Positions 58,920 through 64,000 of a stretch of DNA of 64,000 nucleotides are shown here, piece by piece. Position numbers and translations under genes: made by a program. The notes beneath the pieces were generated by a model, which worked only from the letters and a program-made list of their open reading frames with translations, was not told the DNA's origin and did not search any database. Every line of letters starts with the position of its first letter. The first letter of the stretch is position 1. This stretch comes from Firm-04 sp045600205. Lineage in GTDB: Bacteria > Bacillota > Clostridia > Oscillospirales > Ruminococcaceae. The stretch is taken from positions 1 through 64,000 of the forward strand of contig JAZRXM010000021.1 in assembly GCA_045600205.1 (NCBI GenBank), in the 5' to 3' direction.

Positions 58920-61559
58920 ATGTTGATGATTGATGCAATTGCTGCGAAAAGCGAGAGCCATGACTCTTCTATTTGGTTGCCGTTTTCGATTCATGCGTTT
59001 GATACGGCAGGAATCATTGAGCGATTGTTCAACAAGTGGCTTCCTGATTCAGTAAGAAAAACACTTTGTGAATCGATTGCTCTTGGAAGTGATGTTGAGT
59101 CTCGTGAAAAAATGACTTCTGAGTATTGTAGACTTTTGGCACTGCTTCATGATATTGGGAAGCTGACACCCGCTTTTCAGAGTAAAATTTCGATCCATAT
59201 TTTGGGGTATGCAGAAGTGCTTTCCAACGAAGGAGTGGATTTGTCGTCATGTTCCACTTTTGGTTCTTCGCCGCATTCCATTGCAGGAGAAGCGATTTTA
59301 CTGAATGCTCATTTCCCGGAATCCTTTTGCGAGATTATCGGCTCACATCATGGAAAACATTGCGGAACGGCTATGAATCAGATTGCAGACTATCCGCAAA
59401 ATTTCTATGGGTATCGTAAATGTAATCAAAAGCAGTGGGAACATTTGTGGGAAGCATGGATTCATAGTGCTTTCTCAGAGACAGATTTAACTCTGGATAT
59501 TTTACCGGAAGTGGATGTTCCGAGTCAAATGATATTGACGGGACTTTTAATTATGGCAGATTGGCTTGCAAGTAACCCGAAATATTTTCCATATATCTCG
59601 GTTGGATGCAATACTGATGACATTCCTATTCGGTTAGAAAATGCATGGAAACAGATCGCGTTCACTGATGTCTGGCGTGCTGACACAGGACTTACAGATA
59701 TTCAATGGTTTGATTCTCGATTTGACTTTGAGCCGAATGATGTGCAGCAATATATGATACATACTGTATCCGAAAATCCCAATGCAGGAATATATATTTT
59801 GGAAGCACCAATGGGTGTTGGAAAAACAGAAGCAGCACTTGCCGCTGCGGAAATATTAGCCGAAAAATTTGAATTGGGCGGTGTGTATTTCGGATTGCCG
59901 ACACAAGCTACTGCCAACGGTCTGTTTGAACGTATTTATCATTGGGCTTCAAAATGCGATGAGGAAAAGCACTCAATCAGGCTGGCGCATGGCATGGTCG
60001 ATTTGAATGAAAAATACCAATCGATTTTTCATGGCACTGCGGATAATTCTATTGATGAATCGCTAATTGTTCACGAATGGTTTGAAGGAAGAAAGCAGGC
60101 TTTGCTTTCGGATTTTGTAATTGCTACTGTAGACCAGTTCTTGCTTGCTTCTCTGAAACAAAAGCATATTATGTTGCGACACCTTGGGCTGACAGGAAAG
60201 ATTGTGATTATTGATGAATGTCATGCTTATGATGCATATATGAATGTATATCTGGACAATACCCTGACTTGGATGGGGACGTATGGTGTACCGGTTATTA
60301 TTCTATCAGCGACGCTTCCTCCAAAGCGCAGAGAACAATTGATTCATGCCTATTTAGGTTTATCAAAGCATAAGGAATTAACATATCAGACTCAAAGTTC
60401 AGTGAATGCATATCCGGTGTTAACATGGACAAGTCAAAAGGCTGTATTTCAGTCTGCAATCTTAACGGATGATTTACCAAAGGAGATATCAGTTCGTCGT
60501 TTGCCTGAAACTGCATTGGTACAGGAATTGGGGATGCGTCTTTGCGATGGCGGATGTGCAGCAGTCATTGTTAATACTGTGCATTATTCGCAATTTTTGA
60601 GTCGTACTATTGCAGAACAACTTTCGGATTTTGAAGTGATCTGTTTCCACAGTCGGTTTCTTGCGACTGACCGTGCAAAGATTGAAAAGATGTTGCTTTC
60701 GCGTGTTGGAAAAGATTCAGACCGCATTTCTCGTGACAGATTGATTGTGGTTGGAACACAAGTAATGGAACAATCATTGGATTTGGATTTTGATTATATG
60801 GTAACAGAACTATGTCCGATTGATTTGTTGCTACAGCGATCTGGAAGATTGCATCGTCATTCTCGAAAACGTCCGAAATTGTTGCAAGATCCAATTCTTT
60901 CTGTGCTGGATATTGACAGTACCAAGAACAGGATATATGATAAATGGATTTTATATCAGACCGAACAAGTGCTGCCTGACAAGTTGAGCATTCCGAAGTG
61001 TATACCGCCACTGGTCAGTCAAGTATATGACGCAGCGGATGAACAGGATCCGCGATATCAGGAATATCAGCGAACGATTCAGAAATTGGAAAAAAAGGCA
61101 TCTGAGTATTGTATTCAAGCGGATAACCTTGGAAAAAAATATAAAAGGCTGCTTTCTGATTTTCTGGATGACGATGTTGGCAGTTCAAAAGAGGCAGAAG
61201 CATCTGTAAGAAATACAGAGGAAACGATTGAGGTTCTTGTCCTTCAGAAAACAGATAACCATTTACTATCGTTGGCAAATGGAACGGGGAGCTTTGATCC
61301 GACAATGCCGCTTGATGAGGCAGAGGCTTTGCAAATTGCGCGTGAAAGGTTACGATTACCTGTTTCATTGAGCAAATGGCATTTTGGGGAGACAATCCGT
61401 GCACTGGATGTGATTCCTGAAAAGTGGCGTGAATCTGCATGGCTGAAAGGCGAAATGCTGCTTTTGTTGGATCAGGATTCCAATGCGGTTATTCAGGGCA
61501 GAACACTACACTACAGTCAGATATATGGCTTGATCGAGTTGGAAAGGGATGAAATATGA
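58920..61559 (+). CDS. cas3: CRISPR-associated nuclease-helicase Cas3, type I-E
   Basis: 879 residues. N-terminal HD nuclease: LLALLHDIGKLTPAFQSKIS (His77-Asp78) and GSHHGKH near 141. Superfamily 2 helicase: LEAPMGVGKTEAALAAAEIL (Walker A at about 296-303), GLPTQATANGLFERI, DECHAYDAYM near 432, LSATLPPKRR, QRSGRLHRH. After Cascade binds target DNA, Cas3 unwinds and degrades it. It starts at ATG 58920 with AGAGGA upstream, and overlaps cse1 by 4 bases. Type I-E is set by the next genes. Confidence 0.95.
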   Translation: MLMIDAIAAKSESHDSSIWLPFSIHAFDTAGIIERLFNKWLPDSVRKTLCESIALGSDVESREKMTSEYCRLLALLHDIGKLTPAFQSKISIHILGYAEVLSNEGVDLSSCSTFGSSPHSIAGEAILLNAHFPESFCEIIGSHHGKHCGTAMNQIADYPQNFYGYRKCNQKQWEHLWEAWIHSAFSETDLTLDILPEVDVPSQMILTGLLIMADWLASNPKYFPYISVGCNTDDIPIRLENAWKQIAFTDVWRADTGLTDIQWFDSRFDFEPNDVQQYMIHTVSENPNAGIYILEAPMGVGKTEAALAAAEILAEKFELGGVYFGLPTQATANGLFERIYHWASKCDEEKHSIRLAHGMVDLNEKYQSIFHGTADNSIDESLIVHEWFEGRKQALLSDFVIATVDQFLLASLKQKHIMLRHLGLTGKIVIIDECHAYDAYMNVYLDNTLTWMGTYGVPVIILSATLPPKRREQLIHAYLGLSKHKELTYQTQSSVNAYPVLTWTSQKAVFQSAILTDDLPKEISVRRLPETALVQELGMRLCDGGCAAVIVNTVHYSQFLSRTIAEQLSDFEVICFHSRFLATDRAKIEKMLLSRVGKDSDRISRDRLIVVGTQVMEQSLDLDFDYMVTELCPIDLLLQRSGRLHRHSRKRPKLLQDPILSVLDIDSTKNRIYDKWILYQTEQVLPDKLSIPKCIPPLVSQVYDAADEQDPRYQEYQRTIQKLEKKASEYCIQADNLGKKYKRLLSDFLDDDVGSSKEAEASVRNTEETIEVLVLQKTDNHLLSLANGTGSFDPTMPLDEAEALQIARERLRLPVSLSKWHFGETIRALDVIPEKWRESAWLKGEMLLLLDQDSNAVIQGRTLHYSQIYGLIELERDEI

Positions 61560-63175
61560 ATAGAGATTTTAATTTGATTGATGCACCGTGGATATTGGTT
61601 CGAACCAAAGATGGCGGTGTATCAGAAGTTGGTTTGCGTGATGCTTTACTGTCCTCCCATGAATATGTCGGTCTGGCAGGGGAAACAAAACCACAGGATT
61701 TTGCGGTGTTTCGATTGATGCTTGCAATAATGTATACCGCTTTTTCACGATATGATGCAGAAGGCAATGAGGCGGATGAGGATGCCGATCCGTTGGATTA
61801 CTGGAAAATGATTTGGGATAACGGACAAATTCCAAAGGCTCCGATTGAACGGTATCTAACGGAATGGCATGAACGATTCTGGTTGTTTGATGATGAATAT
61901 CCTTTTTATCAAACCAATGCGGTGAAATGCAAAAAAGAATGCGCAACTGCAAAAATGATTGGAACGCTGTTTGAAAGTAATAATAAGGCACGATTGTTTT
62001 CTGAACGAAGGGATGAGGGCAGATACTTGACATATGCGGAGGCAGCACGGTGGCTGTTGCATTTGATGCAATTTGATGACATTGCTGCCAAGCAACCGAC
62101 GCCCAAGAGGACATGGTGTGGTCAATTAAGCTTGATTGCTTTGATTGGCGAAAATTTGTTTCAAACGCTGATGCTGAATTATCGCGCGGATTATGATGCA
62201 GATCACGATGTATTTGAGGAACATCCGTCATGGGAAACAGACAGGCGGAATGTATCTTTTAATCAGCAGATTTCCGTGCCGGATAATCAGGCTGCACTTT
62301 TGACTTTGCAATCCAGAAACCTGTTATTATGTGCAGACAATGGTATGGTAAATGCATATAAACTGGCAGGTGGTGATTGGTTTGAAGATACTGCTGTGTT
62401 TAGCGAACAAATGACATTATGGAGTGGATATCAGGAGAAAAAAGAGCAGCCTCCTGTATTCAAACCGAAACGATATGACAGTTCAAAGTTGATATGGCAG
62501 GAATTCGGAAGTATCTCTGCATTAGCGGAAGAAATGAAAGATTCATCTCATTTTGTCAGACCTGCCGGCGTTGTGGAATGGCTATATAAGTTGCTGCATT
62601 ATCGTTTGATTTCATCCGATTATGTGGTCAAGGTTTGTACTGCTGCTGTGATCTATGATTTCAAGCAGGCAACGTCTTTGCCCGTGGTGGATGCTGTGAG
62701 TGATTCCGTTACTTTTCATGCCAAGTTATTAGAAGATATCAGCGCAGAATGGCGCAGGCGAATCATTTCAGAAATCGGAAAATGTGAAAAAGCAGCCCAA
62801 TATGTCCATTCCCTTTACAAAGACTTACAGAAGGCGGCCGGAAGGCGTGATAAAGATGCAACTGAATCCCAATCTGGCGAAAAGGATGCGAAACAGGAAT
62901 ACTATGCTAGAATCGACAGATGTTTCAGATTATGGCTGGCTGAACTGAATCCGGACAATGACCGTGATACATATTCTGAAATGCTGGAAGCGCAGTTATG
63001 CAGAATTGCCATTGCGTATGGTAGAGAACTGGTCAGTCAGGTGGGGGCACAAACGATATTTGTGAGCAATGAGATTTCAGCGGCAATCGCAATCAATAAA
63101 TTTGAAAATTGTGTCAAGAAGTTGTTTGTCGTTGAAAAAAAGAAAGAGGAGGTGAAAGAAGTTGAGCAAACATGA
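61556..63175 (+). CDS. casA: Cascade large subunit Cse1/Cas8e
   Basis: 539 residues, start NRDFNLIDAPWILVRTKDGG followed by V-S-E-V-G-L-R-D-A-L-L, the Cse1 N-terminal block. A C-terminal helical bundle follows (about 370-535). It recognises the PAM and recruits Cas3. ATGA overlap with cas3; casB begins 14 bases before its stop. Sequence outside the N-terminus is divergent, as is usual for the large subunit. Confidence 0.93.
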   Translation: MNRDFNLIDAPWILVRTKDGGVSEVGLRDALLSSHEYVGLAGETKPQDFAVFRLMLAIMYTAFSRYDAEGNEADEDADPLDYWKMIWDNGQIPKAPIERYLTEWHERFWLFDDEYPFYQTNAVKCKKECATAKMIGTLFESNNKARLFSERRDEGRYLTYAEAARWLLHLMQFDDIAAKQPTPKRTWCGQLSLIALIGENLFQTLMLNYRADYDADHDVFEEHPSWETDRRNVSFNQQISVPDNQAALLTLQSRNLLLCADNGMVNAYKLAGGDWFEDTAVFSEQMTLWSGYQEKKEQPPVFKPKRYDSSKLIWQEFGSISALAEEMKDSSHFVRPAGVVEWLYKLLHYRLISSDYVVKVCTAAVIYDFKQATSLPVVDAVSDSVTFHAKLLEDISAEWRRRIISEIGKCEKAAQYVHSLYKDLQKAAGRRDKDATESQSGEKDAKQEYYARIDRCFRLWLAELNPDNDRDTYSEMLEAQLCRIAIAYGRELVSQVGAQTIFVSNEISAAIAINKFENCVKKLFVVEKKKEEVKEVEQT

Positions 63176-63740
63176 ACTGGTCTATCGCTTTGTAGCGTCG
63201 AAAATCGCGTATCTGAATACTCTGAGCAATCAAAATTCCAATGTTTACAGAGCAATTCTTGCGAATATGCGTCGTGGAGTCGGACATTTTCCGGGAGAAC
63301 TTCCGGAACTTTGGGGGATGATTTTTGATCGCTTGCCCGAAGAATTGTATGGGCAGGGGAAACCATCGGGGGCAGAATGGGCAATCTATTCTGCTTTGAC
63401 ACTTTATGCGCTGCATCAGCAAGGGAGTGAAGAATCTGTTCATTGTGCAGATATCTCGATTGGAAAAGCAGCAGCGGCTCTTGTAAAATCAGAAGATGAT
63501 ACTGATCGGATTCTGAAACGATTGAATTTGATTGCCACATCCGTTTCAACGGAAGATCTTGTGTATCATCTTCGTGGATTGATTCAGCTTTTGAAAGGGG
63601 AAACCGTCAAGCTGGATTATGCTAGGATGGCAAGGGAATTGTATCTGTTTCAATATGCAGATGCTGCCAATGATATCCGAATTGCATGGGGAAGAGATTT
63701 TTATCGCCAAATCAATCATTTGAAGGAGAATAAATCATGA
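63162..63740 (+). CDS. casB: Cascade small subunit Cse2/Cas11e
   Basis: 192 residues, helical. ANMRRGVGHFPGELPELWGM (the L-A-x-L-R-R-G pattern of Cse2), WAIYSALTLYALHQQG, and VYHLRGLIQLLKGETVKLDY. Start TTG at 63162 with GAGGAGG 8 bp upstream, inside the end of casA. Two copies line the belly of the E. coli complex. Confidence 0.93.
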   Translation: MSKHELVYRFVASKIAYLNTLSNQNSNVYRAILANMRRGVGHFPGELPELWGMIFDRLPEELYGQGKPSGAEWAIYSALTLYALHQQGSEESVHCADISIGKAAAALVKSEDDTDRILKRLNLIATSVSTEDLVYHLRGLIQLLKGETVKLDYARMARELYLFQYADAANDIRIAWGRDFYRQINHLKENKS

Positions 63741-64000
63741 ATATGAACAGAATGTACGTTGATTTCCATATCATTCAGACCGTTCCGCCAAGCTGTGTGA
63801 ACCGCGATGATACCGGCAGACCCAAAACCGCATTTTATGGCGGTGCAAACCGTGCACGAGTATCCAGTCAATCTTGGAAGCACGCAATGCGTGCAGTCTT
63901 TACTGAATGCTTTAGCGAGGAGCAACTTGGATATCGGACAAAATATGCGGTAAGTTTGATTGAGACTATTTTAAAGCAGAATGGATTTTCGGAGGATGAT
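63737..64000 (+). CDS. casC: Cascade backbone subunit Cas7/Cse4 (3' end outside window)
   Basis: The first 88 codons are present: MNMNRMYVDFHIIQTVPPSC, VNRDDTGRPKTAFYGGANRA and RVSSQSWKHAMRAVF, the Cas7e N-terminus. Its ATG overlaps the casB stop by 4 bases, and GAAGGAG precedes it. The gene runs off the right edge; casD, casE, cas1, cas2 and the array are expected beyond. Confidence 0.95.
   Translation, partial: MNMNRMYVDFHIIQTVPPSCVNRDDTGRPKTAFYGGANRARVSSQSWKHAMRAVFTECFSEEQLGYRTKYAVSLIETILKQNGFSEDD

Overview
The window reads as a chromosome segment of a Gram-positive, spore-forming, strictly fermentative gut or rumen Clostridia, most like Ruminococcus (Oscillospiraceae). The reasons are: secreted glycoside hydrolases with Thr-rich linkers and C-terminal dockerins; sporulation genes (yabP, yabQ, spoIIR); pyruvate formate-lyase; Firmicutes gene orders (S10-spc-alpha cluster, yabP-yabQ-divIC-S1); and strong AGGAGG ribosome binding sites with frequent GTG/TTG starts. 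This is inferred from gene content; no database was searched.

Layout. 1-1.1 kb: end of a dockerin protein with a 39-bp tandem repeat. 1.1-4.1 kb: chromate-transporter half-gene pair, an LRR relic, a metallophosphoesterase and an HD hydrolase driven by divergent promoters. 4.1-10.6 kb: a minus-strand fibre cluster with two SipW-type signal peptidases, four TasA/camelysin-like proteins, an anchor-like member and, upstream, a regulator with a degenerate receiver. 10.7-12.8 kb: MATE relic, tRNA-Leu, VOC protein, cytosolic GH43. 12.8-29.5 kb: the complete S10-spc-alpha operon (rpsJ to rplQ with secY, adk, map, a KOW gene and infA). 29.5-32.7 kb: a candidate small RNA and a secreted GH43 dockerin arabinanase. 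32.7-36 kb: ComEA-like protein, pyrimidine-nucleoside phosphorylase and ComEC-like lipoprotein. 36-41.4 kb: S1 protein, divIC, yabQ, yabP, yigZ, pflA, pflB, with a ZTP (pfl-motif) riboswitch and terminator before pflB. 41.5-46.5 kb: DUF3137 protein, a phage-like gene pair, an unknown gene, rtcB behind a peptide-coding leader with a terminator. 46.5-50 kb: GH127 dockerin beta-L-arabinofuranosidase with AraR-like operators. 50-56.2 kb: a truncated GntR gene and two convergent GGDEF-EAL proteins. 56.3-58.4 kb: spoIIR, fba, two tRNA-Ser genes. 58.5-64 kb: an integrase relic, then a type I-E CRISPR-Cas operon (cas3, cse1, cse2, cas7) that runs off the right edge; no array is in the window.

How it fits together. 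Two dockerin enzymes (GH43 and GH127) are suited to arabinan side chains, and both have AraR-like boxes upstream, so arabinose-controlled secretion is plausible. PflB/PflA make formate, and the ZTP riboswitch ties this to one-carbon (10-formyl-THF) status. The SipW/TasA cluster probably builds a surface fibre under a phosphorylation-independent regulator; this is the least conventional system here and the best candidate for new biology.
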